64,000 bases of DNA from Porphyromonas circumdentaria (GCF_900167105.1 NZ_FUXE01000002.1:62001-126000), one strand, 5' to 3'; positions 37,601 through 45,552 are shown, counted from the first letter of the stretch. The notes: a model not told the origin generated them from the sequence alone. Numbers and translations: made by a program.

Positions 37601-38420
37601 GCAGGAAGATTTCATTGCAGCACTCTTGCGTTATGGAAATTACGAGAAAAGTGAGAGTGAGGCTCGAACGGGTAATCTCTTTGGCGAGGTAGAAGAGATG
37701 CAGATACCGCACCCTACACCTCCAGAGGCAGAGGCCTGGACCGATATAGAGCGTCTCTCTAAGGAAGCCGAATTAGTCGGTTTCTATTTAAGTGCTACAC
37801 CATTGGATCCCTACACCTTGATTCTTGAGAAGTATTGCAATACGAAAATGGAAGATTTTCAAGAACTTGCCGACTTGCAAGGTCGGAACTTAATTTTTGG
37901 AGGTATGCTTACTTCCTATTTCGAGGGCGTGAGCAAGAAGGGTAGAGCTTATGCAAAATTGACTTTGGAAGACTTCTCGGGGCAACACTCTTTCTTTATC
38001 TCCGACAAGGTATATAGTGAGAATAAGGGACTTCTGACAAAAGGCAGCATGCTTCTCTGCCATGCTTCTGTAGAGCCTCGACAATATAGACCCGAAGAAT
38101 TGGATGTCTCTTTTAAGAGTATCTCTTTTCTTGATACCGTAAAGAATTCGCTCATTAAAAGAATCATTGCTACCGTTACAGAGGAGCAGATAAGTGCCGA
38201 TTTTGTAGAAAGTCTGATCGACGTTATGCAGGCAGAGAAGAAAATGGCAGAGAATGCTAAAAAAAACGACCCTCAACCAGAGTGCGAGCTGGTAATACGT
38301 GTGGTAGGACGTCAAGGACGTTATTCCGCTACGCTCATACCGAAGTATATAAAGCTCCATAATGGAGAGGCTATTGGCAAGCTATTAAAGGAGTATTGTA
38401 TCGAATATCAAGTAGAATAG
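34650..38420 (+). CDS. dnaE: DNA polymerase III alpha subunit
   Basis: Replicative polymerase, C-family, 1256 aa. N-terminal PHP domain starts FVHLHVHSQYSILDG and includes LTDHGVMFG; the palm carries GPGRGSAAGSAVAYC and the catalytic aspartates in LPDIDIDFDDEGR (near 460); further DnaE motifs are LFQFESPGMQKYLRELKP, RPGPMDYIP and NKSHSAAYSLIAYQTGYF. An OB domain lies near residue 1070. A charged insertion (residues about 65-110, rich in E and K) sits within PHP. The final hundred residues are divergent. trxA follows with its own promoter overlapping the dnaE end. Confidence 0.97.
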   Translation: MTPFVHLHVHSQYSILDGLASVKSLVKKAKKDGMKGLALTDHGVMFGIKSFADIVRDENASANRLIKEKKAELRLLAEKESLTEEELKQKKECEEEIKKAEETLFKPIYGCEAYCARRTRHDKDKNTPDPYNPTRSIDRSGWHLILLAKNKTGYQNLIKMVSLGFSEGEYYKPRIDKELLEKYHEGIIVLSACLGGEIPQHIMAGRLDAAEETALWFKKIFGEDFYLEVQLHRTENPRANRETYLRQLEVNEKIYALSERLGIKVVATNDVHFTNEEDAITHDRLLCVSTGRSVNDPNRLRYSQQEWLKTQQEMNEIFADRPELLSTSLEILDKVEYYSIENDPLMPDFPIPDGFKDSNEYLKYLTYEGAKERYGDPVPDHIQERIDFELKTIEWMQYPGYFLIVQDFIQAAREHGVWVGPGRGSAAGSAVAYCLKITNLDPLKYGLLFERFLNPDRQSLPDIDIDFDDEGRAKVLQWVTEKYGENSVAHIITFGEMAAKSAIKDNVRIEELLPKDGDYISNFIPSRINAADLDRLKEDPELKEDFEKNKKKITIAKSIALSPQLRSIAYGQDERLRRVLKYAQQMEGTIRNSGVHACGIIIGKSEISDVVPTIITEDSKTKEKILVTQYEGGLIESTGLIKMDFLGLKTLSIMAECCALIKKRYGIDIDVDKIPLDDPEVYQLFSEGKTIGLFQFESPGMQKYLRELKPDRFEFLIAMNALYRPGPMDYIPTFIARRHGREAITYDLPVTQEILQETYGVTVYQEQVMQLSRLLADFTRGESDNLRKAMGKKKIEQMNVLKGKFLAGGVKNGYSEEILLKIWGDWEKFAEYAFNKSHSAAYSLIAYQTGYFKAHYTPEFLAGCLSCNLSNATELSKILEECKAMNIEVLSPDINESEQKFSVNSEGNIRFGLSAIKGISENIVLSIIREREEHGSYKDIFDFVKRMSDKSLNRSTLATLALAGGLDSMKFSRETYFAPSVENPQEDFIAALLRYGNYEKSESEARTGNLFGEVEEMQIPHPTPPEAEAWTDIERLSKEAELVGFYLSATPLDPYTLILEKYCNTKMEDFQELADLQGRNLIFGGMLTSYFEGVSKKGRAYAKLTLEDFSGQHSFFISDKVYSENKGLLTKGSMLLCHASVEPRQYRPEELDVSFKSISFLDTVKNSLIKRIIATVTEEQISADFVESLIDVMQAEKKMAENAKKNDPQPECELVIRVVGRQGRYSATLIPKYIKLHNGEAIGKLLKEYCIEYQVE

Positions 38421-38429
38421 GTATATTTG
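38396..38429 (+). promoter_or_regulatory. candidate trxA promoter
   Basis: TATATTTG (38422-38429) preceded by TTG (38396-38398) at 23 nt, slightly long spacing. It starts inside the last codons of dnaE; predicted leader about 43 nt. Confidence 0.45.
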
Positions 38430-38477
38430 TGCGGAAAAATAGAAATCAATATAAACTAACAAATAGTATTTACAACT

Positions 38478-38795
38478 ATGGCAATGGAAATTACAGACAG
38501 CAACTATGCTGCGTTATTGGCCGAAGGTAAGCCAATGATTCTCGACTTCTGGGCAACTTGGTGTGGTCCTTGTCAGCTTATCGGTCCTATGATCGAAGAG
38601 ATGGCAGAGGAGTTCAACGGACAGATCATTATAGGCAAGGTAGATGTGGACAGCAATAGCGAGCTCCCAGGACAGTTCGGCATTCGTAACATCCCTACAC
38701 TTATCTTCATCAAGAATGGAGAAGTACAAAAGAAACTTGTTGGAGCACAGCAAAAATCAGTGCTTGTAGAAGAGGCTAAAAAGCTTCTTGCTTAA
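38478..38795 (+). CDS. trxA: thioredoxin
   Basis: Cytoplasmic disulfide reductase, 105 aa. Active site WCGPC within ILDFWATWCGPCQLIGPM, the cis-proline in IRNIPTLIFIKNG, and a C-terminal helix ending AKKLLA. No signal peptide. A strong terminator follows at once. dnaE-trxA adjacency also occurs in P. gingivalis as I recall. Confidence 0.96.
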   Translation: MAMEITDSNYAALLAEGKPMILDFWATWCGPCQLIGPMIEEMAEEFNGQIIIGKVDVDSNSELPGQFGIRNIPTLIFIKNGEVQKKLVGAQQKSVLVEEAKKLLA

Positions 38796-38820
38796 ACTCT
38801 TCCAACGAGGTAAAATAGAA

Positions 38821-38860
38821 AAAGGCAGGTCGAGAAAATTATTCTCGGTCTGCCTTTCTT
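38821..38860 (+). terminator. trxA terminator
   Basis: Long stem AAAGGCAG/CTGCCTTT extended by CGAGAA/TTCTCG around an AATTA loop (38821-38856), then TCTTTAT. The outer A-run also makes it usable from the opposite strand for the convergent superoxide dismutase gene. Confidence 0.8.
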
Positions 38861-38952
38861 TATATCTACGTGGGTTTCAACTTTCGTCCCGACACATCCA
38901 AATTTCACTTATAACACGAATGAATTCTGGTTAGGACGTGTTGTTCCAAACA

Positions 38953-39699
38953 TTACCACTGGATGTTTAGTCTTTTTGTGCGATTATTGTACCGTGCCTC
39001 GATTATTTTCCAGTCAATGATATTCCAAACTTTTTTCAGATGCTCCCCTCGTTTATTTTCGTAATCGAGGTAATAGGCATGCTCCCACACATCTATTCCC
39101 AACAGAGGAATTAAATCTTTAGTAACGGGATTTCCAGCATTGGCTTCCTTTATAATTTCAAGAGAGCCCTCTTTATTGCATGCCAGCCAAGCCCATCCAG
39201 AACCAAATAGAGAAAGTGCTTGCTTCTCAAACTCCTCTTTGAATTCCTCAAAAGTCCCATAAGTACGTTTAATAGCCTGGAGTAAATTGCCCTTGGGTTC
39301 GCCACCTCCTTGCGGGCTGAATTGCAGAAAATAGAGGATGTGATTAAGGTTTTGTCCTGCATTGTCAAACAGAGATCCGTCTGATTCTTTGACGATTGTT
39401 ATGAGGTCTTTTTCGGAAAAAGGTGTTCCTTTTATGAGTTTGTTCAGCTTGTTGACGTAGCCCTGTAAATGCTTCCCGTGGTGGAGCTCTACCGTACGCT
39501 GACTAATGACAGGTTCGAGAGCATTAGTTGCATAGGGCAGCTTGACTAATGTAAACTTCTCGCCAGAGAGGGGTTGAGTTCGATTTTCTGTTTGATGAGT
39601 TCTGTCGCTCTTTTCAATAGAGGATTTTGTTGCCTTTTGTGCTTGAAGGGGGAGTACCAAAAAGAGTACTAAGACCTTAAGTATGATTAGTTTGTTCAT
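38953..39699 (-). CDS. superoxide dismutase (Fe/Mn type) with signal peptide
   Basis: Dismutates superoxide. 248 aa against about 195-205 for cytoplasmic enzymes, because residues 1-48 form an extension: hydrophobic signal LIILKVLVLFLVLPLQAQ, then a polar linker. The catalytic part begins FTLVKLPYATNALEPVIS. All four metal ligands are present: His73 (ELHHGKH), His120 (LNHILYF), Asp203 and His207 (DVWEHAYY); gateway Tyr81 is kept. No internal Met could give a leaderless form, so the product should be exported to the periplasm. Metal choice (Fe, Mn or either) cannot be set with confidence. Single gene, convergent with trxA. Confidence 0.92.
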   Translation of the reverse strand: MNKLIILKVLVLFLVLPLQAQKATKSSIEKSDRTHQTENRTQPLSGEKFTLVKLPYATNALEPVISQRTVELHHGKHLQGYVNKLNKLIKGTPFSEKDLITIVKESDGSLFDNAGQNLNHILYFLQFSPQGGGEPKGNLLQAIKRTYGTFEEFKEEFEKQALSLFGSGWAWLACNKEGSLEIIKEANAGNPVTKDLIPLLGIDVWEHAYYLDYENKRGEHLKKVWNIIDWKIIEARYNNRTKRLNIQW

Positions 39700-39873
39700 T
39701 GCTTTTTTTTCGATTTACTTACTTCTCTTTTATAACATCTTGCTCTTACAAAAGGTTTACAATCAGTAGTTAAAGGGGAGGTAGAAAAGTAAGGTTCGGA
39801 GCAAGAGAGAGGGGGAATACCAAGAGAAGGGTAAGGGTACCTGAATTTATATTTGAATAAATGTTAATAGAAA

Positions 39874-39905
39874 TTTGGAAGAGACACATAATATGCTTAT
39901 CTTTG
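39874..39905 (+). promoter_or_regulatory. strong promoter of a probable noncoding RNA
   Basis: TTTG (39874-39877), 20-nt spacer, TATCTTTG (39898-39905). Predicted start near 39912. No open frame of note follows for over 400 nt; the next downstream object is a long folded region and a terminator-like hairpin. Confidence 0.65.
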
Positions 39906-39911
39906 TAGTAC

Positions 39912-40230
39912 GAGGAAGAGGTCTTTCATAGTTTGTGACTTGGTGACTAAAATAAGAGCCACATTTGTCAAATTGGGAAACTCATCAATTATATTGTGTT
40001 TACCGAATTGTTACTGTGACTAATGGCGGGCTGCCTTAGAGCAGATTACAAAGGTCTTGGTGCTTTCAAATCCTGTTAGTAGGAGTTTTCACAATTCACA
40101 ATGTGGCTTTTATTTGAGTCCTCTTCTAACTGTTTTTTCATATTGGGGTATCCAATGTACTGTTCACAGCCTTTCAAAGTGTGTCTTGCTTTTGCTTGAT
40201 TTTGAAAGGCTGTGAATTGTTTTTTCTCTC
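39912..40230 (+). ncRNA. candidate structured RNA, possibly 6S-like
   Basis: 39945-40120 folds into one rod. The outer stem (39945-39964 with 40101-40120) pairs 19 of 20 positions, one as a G-U wobble. After a one-base bulge a second stretch pairs about 14 of 18, ending at ACTC/GAGT. The centre is loosely paired and has a small CTGC/GCAG hairpin. A long rod with a central open region, about 180 nt, is the shape of 6S RNA, which binds RNA polymerase. The pairing uses wobble, favouring RNA over a DNA transposon end. The 6S name is inference; no known consensus was matched. Confidence 0.45.
40163..40226 (+). terminator. perfect 16-bp hairpin followed by a T-run
   Basis: TTCACAGCCTTTCAAA (40163-40178) is exactly complementary to 40201-40216, with a 22-nt loop; ATTG precedes a TTTTTT run. 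It reads as a rho-independent terminator for the RNA transcribed from 39912. No coding gene lies between that promoter and this hairpin. Confidence 0.65.
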
Positions 40231-40353
40231 AATAATATATACTTTAGGGTTTGTGTTACTGAACGAAAATATCTTTTCTTTGTTTTTAAGTTAAGAGGAA
40301 GCTCGGGTCTTCTTTTTCAATATGAAGTGTAATTTTTAGACGGTAAAAACGAA

Positions 40354-41028
40354 ATGAAAGAAATAGAAAAAAAGACAATCTCCTTTCTCGGAGCAATGCT
40401 GCTTATGATTACTTTAATCTCATGCTCAGGAGGTTCTAAAAACGGTTCTCATGTAGATGCTAGAGAGGAAGAGAGCGCGTCTCTCCCTCAGACAGATATG
40501 ACTTTCTCTGTAGATAGCACTCTTTCTTCTCTTTTCTGGAAAGGCTTTAAGCCTGGAAGCGAACACTTCGGAAAGATGCCTATATCTAACGGAGAGATTG
40601 CTGTCAATGGAGCTAAGATTTATGGAGGTTACGTAACCATTGCGATGAATGGAATCGTCGTAGAAGACCTCCAAGGAGATATGGCTACCAAGCTCAAAAC
40701 ACATTTGGAGAGTGAAGACTTTTTTGAGGTAGCAACTTATCCGACGGCACGTTTTGAACTAACCAATATACCAGAAGAGGGAGTAGAATGGGCTTCTCTT
40801 AACGAGCTGCAGGGCAATTTAACGCTTAAGGGAGTGACCAAGAATATTACAATTCCTCTATCTTCGGTTGAGAATGTAGAGGGTGTGATAACCGTCAAAA
40901 GTGAATCTTTTCGCATCAACCGAACTGATTGGAATGTAAAGTATGGTTCTAAAAGCTTCTTCAAGGGGTTGGGTGATAAAGTTATTGACGACGAGATAGA
41001 GTTGAGTTTTCTTCTCGTATTACGCTAA
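40354..41028 (+). CDS. YceI-family lipoprotein
   Basis: 224 aa. Signal peptide ends in lipobox LISC (Cys24), so the protein is lipid-anchored. A YceI/lipocalin-like barrel follows from about residue 48: MTFSVDSTLSSLFWKGFK, ISNGEIAV, HLESEDFFEVATYPTARFEL (the family core), GNLTLKGVTKNITIPL, and FRINRTDWNVKYGS. YceI proteins bind isoprenoid or other lipid-like ligands; the ligand here is unknown. Single gene closed by a strong terminator. Confidence 0.9.
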   Translation: MKEIEKKTISFLGAMLLMITLISCSGGSKNGSHVDAREEESASLPQTDMTFSVDSTLSSLFWKGFKPGSEHFGKMPISNGEIAVNGAKIYGGYVTIAMNGIVVEDLQGDMATKLKTHLESEDFFEVATYPTARFELTNIPEEGVEWASLNELQGNLTLKGVTKNITIPLSSVENVEGVITVKSESFRINRTDWNVKYGSKSFFKGLGDKVIDDEIELSFLLVLR

Positions 41029-41058
41029 ATTTTCTCCAGATTTCAGTAGAGAAAAAGC

Positions 41059-41112
41059 CTTGCAGGTGAGCTTCAGTATAAGAACTGTAGCTTGCCTGCA
41101 AGTTTTTTATTT
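41059..41112 (+). terminator. terminator after the YceI gene
   Basis: Stem CTTGCAGG/CCTGCAAG (41059-41066 with 41095-41102) extended by AGCT and AGT/ACT pairs, then TTTTTTATTTT. Classic intrinsic terminator, about 30 nt past the stop. Confidence 0.85.
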
Positions 41113-41376
41113 TCTCATGAATGTGACTTGGGGCTGAATGTAGACTGCGTTCTTTGTTGAGAAACGAGTTGAAACGACTCTATTGCTTAATTGCATAAAA
41201 GCCTTTTTAAAAGAATTTTCTTTCTCTTCTCTTCGTAATATTTGCAACTGCAATTCCTTAATATAGAAGCGGTAGAAGTGCGTAGAGGCAGGCTGTTCGT
41301 CTGTGAGTATGAATGGTTATGCAGAGGACTCTCTGTGCCTTAATATCTAATGGCTTGTTTTCTTGTTCTTTTACAG

Positions 41377-41407
41377 TTTGAAGAGTCAATAAATGCAAGT
41401 ACCTTTG
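41377..41407 (+). promoter_or_regulatory. promoter of the GH3 fusion gene, giving a leaderless mRNA
   Basis: TTTG (41377-41380), 19-nt spacer, TACCTTTG (41400-41407): full consensus. The ATG at 41414 begins 7 nt after the -7 box, where transcription should start, so the message would have almost no leader. Confidence 0.65.
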
Positions 41408-41413
41408 CGTGTA

Positions 41414-44400
41414 ATGAAAAGGTATTTATTGTTTTTTGCTTTTTTAGTCGTACTCCTTTGGAGTGCAATTCCTGCTTCTTTGTGGGGGCAGCAATATTCG
41501 CGTATTGTAGATGTTTCTCGCTTGCCACAGGCCGAAAAGGAGGTAGACTATTTGCTCTCCCGTATGAGTCTCGAGGAGCAGATAGGGCAGTTAATAATTC
41601 CTGTTATTTATCCAGCCTCTACAGAAGTTGCTATAAAGAAGGCAAAAGCGGAGATTGCTGCCTCGTATGCAGGGGGGATACTCTATCAAAAGGGAGAGGC
41701 TTATGACCAATGGGTGATGAATCGTGCTTTGCAAAAGCAGGTTGCTGTACCTCTTCTCATAACTGCAGATGCCGAGTGGGGGTTAGCCATGCGCTTGTCG
41801 AATACGATCCGCTACCCTCGTAATATGGCACTTGCCAATGTATCGGAAGAAACTTTACTACGAGAGTGGGGGGTAAGCATGGCACGCCAATGCAAGGTAA
41901 TAGGCATTCATGTAAATTTTGCTCCAGTATTAGATGTAAACAACAATCCGCGTAATCCTGTCATAGGTACGCGTAGTTTTGGAGAAGATAAGGAGGCCGT
42001 TATCCGCTGTGGACTTGCTTATGCAGAGGGATTGGAACAAGAGGGGGTACTCTCTGTGGCAAAACATTTTCCTGGTCATGGTGACACCTCTGTAGACTCT
42101 CATCATGCTCTCCCGACCATAAAAGGAAGTATAAAAGCTCTTGAAAACCTTGAGTTGAAACCATTTGCAGCCTATTTCAACAGAGGGATGGGCGGTGTAA
42201 TGATTGGGCATCTCAATGTACCCTCAATGGATAACTCGGGTACGCCAGCCTCGATGAGTAGAAAGATAACGACGACTCTTTTGCAAGAGAAAATGAAATT
42301 TAGAGGGCTTATCTTCACCGATGGTATGCAGATGAAAGGTATGCAACAGCGAGGAGGACACTCTATTAGCGTACGAGCTTTTCTGGCAGGTAATGACCTG
42401 TTGTTAGGTCCGATTAATCCAGCAACAACACATAAGGAGTTACTTCAAGCGGTAGCTTCGGGAGTTATAGACAAAAATGAGGTTAAAGCAAGGTGCCGTA
42501 AGATTCTTATTTATAAATGGTTCTTGATGGGAGGTTCTCTGAATCCAATCGACATGCCCGCTTTGACGCAGAAGGAATTTTATGCTCGATTAAATACAGA
42601 AGAGGCTCGCACTTTAGCAAACGAGTTGTGGTGGCAGTCTATTAGAATAGAGCGAGGAGAGAAGAGTCTACTTCCCCTTAATCGTAAGGATAAAAGTTTA
42701 TCCTATGGAGTAGTTGATATTTACACTTCTACGCCTCCTAAGGCATTCAAAGAGGCTTTGCGAAAGATAGGAATCCCCATTGCCAAGCATTTGCAGTTAT
42801 CGTCAAAGGGAGCATTGCAAGAACAGCATAAACACTTAGACGATTTGGCAAAGTGTGATATCGTATTTGTCAACTGTACCGCAGGTAGGGGTATTCCTTA
42901 TAGTTCCTTTATAGCCCAGATAGCGGCACGTACACAAGTTATTTTTACGCTTTTCTCTTCTCCCTACGCCCTACCTCTTTGGCAATCTACTCTTTCTCAA
43001 GCCAAGGGAGTTGCTTGTGCCTACGAGGCAAACGACGAGGCGCAAAGAGCTGTCGTTGGCCGTTACTTTTACATTGACCCTAATGATATGGGCATTGTAC
43101 AGGTACCTTCTGGAGAGAATCATAAGGCTGATATCAAACGTTTCTCTCAGGAAAATCACAAAACGGATATTACGGCTAAGCTTACAGCTCCCAATTTTGT
43201 CTCTCTGGAACGCATCGTGCAACAGGCTATTGCCGATAAGGTATTTCCTGGATGTCAAATTGTAATTCACCATAAGGGTGAAACGGTCTACAACAACGCT
43301 TTTGGTTCTACAGAGGGAGGCTCCAATTCTCCTCGTGTAAACACAAATACAATCTACGACATGGCCTCAATTACCAAGGCAGCAGCTACTACGCCTATTG
43401 CCATGCAACTGGTTTCTCAGGGGGTATTGGCTCTCTCCAACCGAGTAGACAAGTATATTCCAGAAGTAAAGAATACTCCCGTAGCACGTATCACACTTAG
43501 AGAGTTACTACTGCACCAATCGGGTCTTATACCTACCATAAACTTCTATATAGATCTGTTGAATCCCGATTCTTTTCAGGGCTTCCCTTTGTTCTCGTAC
43601 CGATATAAATCGGGTTGGACAAAAATTGCTCAGAACACATGGATTAACCCATCAATAGAGTTCGATAAGAGCAAAGTTACCGATCGGGAGAGCGAAAACT
43701 TCTCTATTCCCTTTGGAAGCCATCTTTACTTATCTAACTCCTTTAAGGAAGAGATGCTTTCTAAGATTGGAGAAACTCCGCTTAAGTCGAAAAACACCTA
43801 CCGATACAGTGATGTAGGCTTCATTCTTATAGGCGTGATGGCAGAGAGAGCTACGGGAAAGTCTTTGGAAGAGTTGGCGCAAGAGCTGATATATACCCCT
43901 ATGGGGCTGCAAACTATGGGGTATTTACCCACGAAAAAGTTTGCTGTAGAACGGATTGCTCCCACACAGGAGCACTGTTTCTTAAGGGGAAAAGTGTGGG
44001 GGACTGTCGATGATGAAACGGCAGCCTGCAGAGGAGGAGTGGCTGGCAATGCGGGCCTTTTCGGAACGGCTACCGAACTGGCAGAGGTCGCGCAGATGAT
44101 TTTAGACAATGGCGTCTACCACCAACAGCAGATAATACCCTCCACGGTGGTACGTTTGTTCCGCTCTACACGAGGTGTGGGGGGCAGACGCTCGCTCGGC
44201 TTCGAGATAGGAAGACCAGGAGTAAATATCCCTGAGGCTGCTTCGAATCAGACATTTGGCCATAGCGGTTTTACAGGATGTATTGTTTGGATAGATCCCG
44301 TCAACGATTTGGTTTTCGTATTCCTTTCAAACCGCACTTACCCTACACGACTTAATACTAAATTAATTTCTCAAAAAACGCGTCTTTCCCTATTGGAAAG

Positions 44401-44431
44401 TACCTATGACGCGCTTGGCATAGTTAGCTAA
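41414..44431 (+). CDS. GH3 beta-N-acetylhexosaminidase fused to a beta-lactamase-like serine hydrolase
   Basis: 1005 aa exported protein. Signal peptide KRYLLFFAFLVVLLWSAIPAS. The GH3 domain (about 35-380) shows LSRMSLEEQIGQLI, KHFPGHGDTSVDSHHALPTI with the NagZ-type His-Asp pair, and nucleophile region IFTDGMQMKG. A Rossmann-like GH3 C-terminal part follows (400-570). From about 595 a class C beta-lactamase/esterase domain has SxxK in MASITKAA (Ser652, Lys655), the YSD motif in YRYSDVGF, and FGHSGFTG for the third motif. Likely works on peptidoglycan amino sugars in the periplasm; the second domain may be an esterase or peptidase. This fusion is known in Bacteroidota. ATG at 41393 lies upstream of the -7 box and is excluded. 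Confidence 0.92.
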   Translation: MKRYLLFFAFLVVLLWSAIPASLWGQQYSRIVDVSRLPQAEKEVDYLLSRMSLEEQIGQLIIPVIYPASTEVAIKKAKAEIAASYAGGILYQKGEAYDQWVMNRALQKQVAVPLLITADAEWGLAMRLSNTIRYPRNMALANVSEETLLREWGVSMARQCKVIGIHVNFAPVLDVNNNPRNPVIGTRSFGEDKEAVIRCGLAYAEGLEQEGVLSVAKHFPGHGDTSVDSHHALPTIKGSIKALENLELKPFAAYFNRGMGGVMIGHLNVPSMDNSGTPASMSRKITTTLLQEKMKFRGLIFTDGMQMKGMQQRGGHSISVRAFLAGNDLLLGPINPATTHKELLQAVASGVIDKNEVKARCRKILIYKWFLMGGSLNPIDMPALTQKEFYARLNTEEARTLANELWWQSIRIERGEKSLLPLNRKDKSLSYGVVDIYTSTPPKAFKEALRKIGIPIAKHLQLSSKGALQEQHKHLDDLAKCDIVFVNCTAGRGIPYSSFIAQIAARTQVIFTLFSSPYALPLWQSTLSQAKGVACAYEANDEAQRAVVGRYFYIDPNDMGIVQVPSGENHKADIKRFSQENHKTDITAKLTAPNFVSLERIVQQAIADKVFPGCQIVIHHKGETVYNNAFGSTEGGSNSPRVNTNTIYDMASITKAAATTPIAMQLVSQGVLALSNRVDKYIPEVKNTPVARITLRELLLHQSGLIPTINFYIDLLNPDSFQGFPLFSYRYKSGWTKIAQNTWINPSIEFDKSKVTDRESENFSIPFGSHLYLSNSFKEEMLSKIGETPLKSKNTYRYSDVGFILIGVMAERATGKSLEELAQELIYTPMGLQTMGYLPTKKFAVERIAPTQEHCFLRGKVWGTVDDETAACRGGVAGNAGLFGTATELAEVAQMILDNGVYHQQQIIPSTVVRLFRSTRGVGGRRSLGFEIGRPGVNIPEAASNQTFGHSGFTGCIVWIDPVNDLVFVFLSNRTYPTRLNTKLISQKTRLSLLESTYDALGIVS

Positions 44432-44443
44432 AATTACATTGTT

Positions 44444-45478
44444 ATGATAAACGGACACGGAGAAGAATATTTTGCAGAAAACAATCCTGCCATACTCAAC
44501 TTTAGCTCTACGGTATGGTATGGAGGAGACAATCAATTACTCTTTGAGCATCTAATACAGTTATTACCCGAGAGTATACAGCATTACCCAGAAGCCGACG
44601 GAGCTACTTTGCGCAAAATGATTGCTCGCCGTCATGAGCTTTCTGAGAATAACATTGTTATAACGAACGGGCCTGTTTCGGCTTTTTACTTAATAGCTCA
44701 AGCTTTTGCGGGTAAGAAAGTGCTAATCCCTGTACCCAGTTTCAGCGAATATGAAGAGGCTATGCGTTTATACGACTTTAATATACGTTTGGTTTCTAAT
44801 CTCGCTCCCATTGAAGAGTGGCCTTTGGACGAAGTAGACTTCTGCTTTCTCTCTACACCGAACAATCCCGATGGACGCATTATGTCTCATGCCGAGTTAA
44901 TTCGCTTGGTAAGTAAGCATCCAAAGGTAAACTTTATCATAGATCAAGCCTACGCCAACTATACTACCACAAACCTCTTAAAGCCTGGCATATCGAAGCA
45001 ATATCCCAATATCATCACGGTTTGGAGTTTTAGCCATACGTACAGTATTCCCGGGTTACGAATCGGTTATATTGTAGCCAATAAGAATATTACCGAACAA
45101 CTTTCGAAGTATTTAATTCCTTGGTCTGTAAATACTCTGGCCATAGAAGCGGCGAAATATATTCTCATTCATCCTGCCCAATTTACCCTCCCTATCCGAA
45201 AGTGGCAACGAGCTACACAAGAGCTTATGTCCAAACTAAGAACTTTTGACGATTTGGAGGTAATCCCCAGCGAAACCACTTTCTTCTTGGTACGCCTTAA
45301 GAAGGGAACTGCCGCACAGTTGAGAATGTATTTACTCAATACGCATAATATCTTGATTAGAGATGCGAGTGGCTTCCATGGCTTGAACGAATCCTACGTT
45401 CGTATAACAGCCCGAGACGAAGAGAAGAATAATATATTAGTCGGGGCTATCGAACAGTGGCTGAATGAAACCAAATAG
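44444..45478 (+). CDS. CobD/HisC-like fold-type I PLP protein lacking the catalytic lysine
   Basis: 344 aa, aligned throughout with threonine-phosphate decarboxylase (CobD) and histidinol-phosphate aminotransferases: HYPEADGATLRKMIARRH, FLSTPNNPDG, FIIDQAYANY (the pyridine-N aspartate), IPGLRIGYIVA, and LIPWSVNTLA. The lysine that should form the PLP Schiff base is His198 (SFSHTYSIPGLR, codon CAT at 45035). The phosphate-cup segment is TNGPVSAF, also altered. Two base changes separate Lys from this codon, so a sequencing slip is unlikely. It may be a pseudoenzyme, or use His as ColD dehydratase does. Starts 12 bp after the GH3 fusion; no cobalamin genes nearby. Confidence 0.88.
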   Translation: MINGHGEEYFAENNPAILNFSSTVWYGGDNQLLFEHLIQLLPESIQHYPEADGATLRKMIARRHELSENNIVITNGPVSAFYLIAQAFAGKKVLIPVPSFSEYEEAMRLYDFNIRLVSNLAPIEEWPLDEVDFCFLSTPNNPDGRIMSHAELIRLVSKHPKVNFIIDQAYANYTTTNLLKPGISKQYPNIITVWSFSHTYSIPGLRIGYIVANKNITEQLSKYLIPWSVNTLAIEAAKYILIHPAQFTLPIRKWQRATQELMSKLRTFDDLEVIPSETTFFLVRLKKGTAAQLRMYLLNTHNILIRDASGFHGLNESYVRITARDEEKNNILVGAIEQWLNETK

Positions 45479-45552
45479 GAATGCTTGCACTGTCTCAAAA
45501 GTCTTTTTCGTTCAGTTTTTGAGAGAAGTACATTCATGTTAAAAAAGAAAAG

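Larger units (their letters stand above)
39700..40353. other. 654-bp intergenic region with a probable RNA gene
   Basis: Between the divergent superoxide dismutase and YceI genes. 39874-40230 holds the promoter, folded region and hairpin described separately. 39700-39870 and 40231-40353 show nothing clear; no TAnnTTTG box directly in front of the YceI gene was found. Confidence 0.6.
41029..41413. other. 385-bp intergenic region before the GH3 fusion gene
   Basis: Carries the YceI terminator at its start and the GH3 promoter at its end. 41113-41376 shows no gene, repeat or fold that I recognise. Confidence 0.5.

Noticed and set aside
39945-40120. Miniature inverted-repeat transposon with 45-bp imperfect ends
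   Set aside because: No target duplication is visible, the arms differ by a wobble-tolerant change, and a promoter and terminator bracket the fold, so an RNA is the better reading. Not fully excluded.
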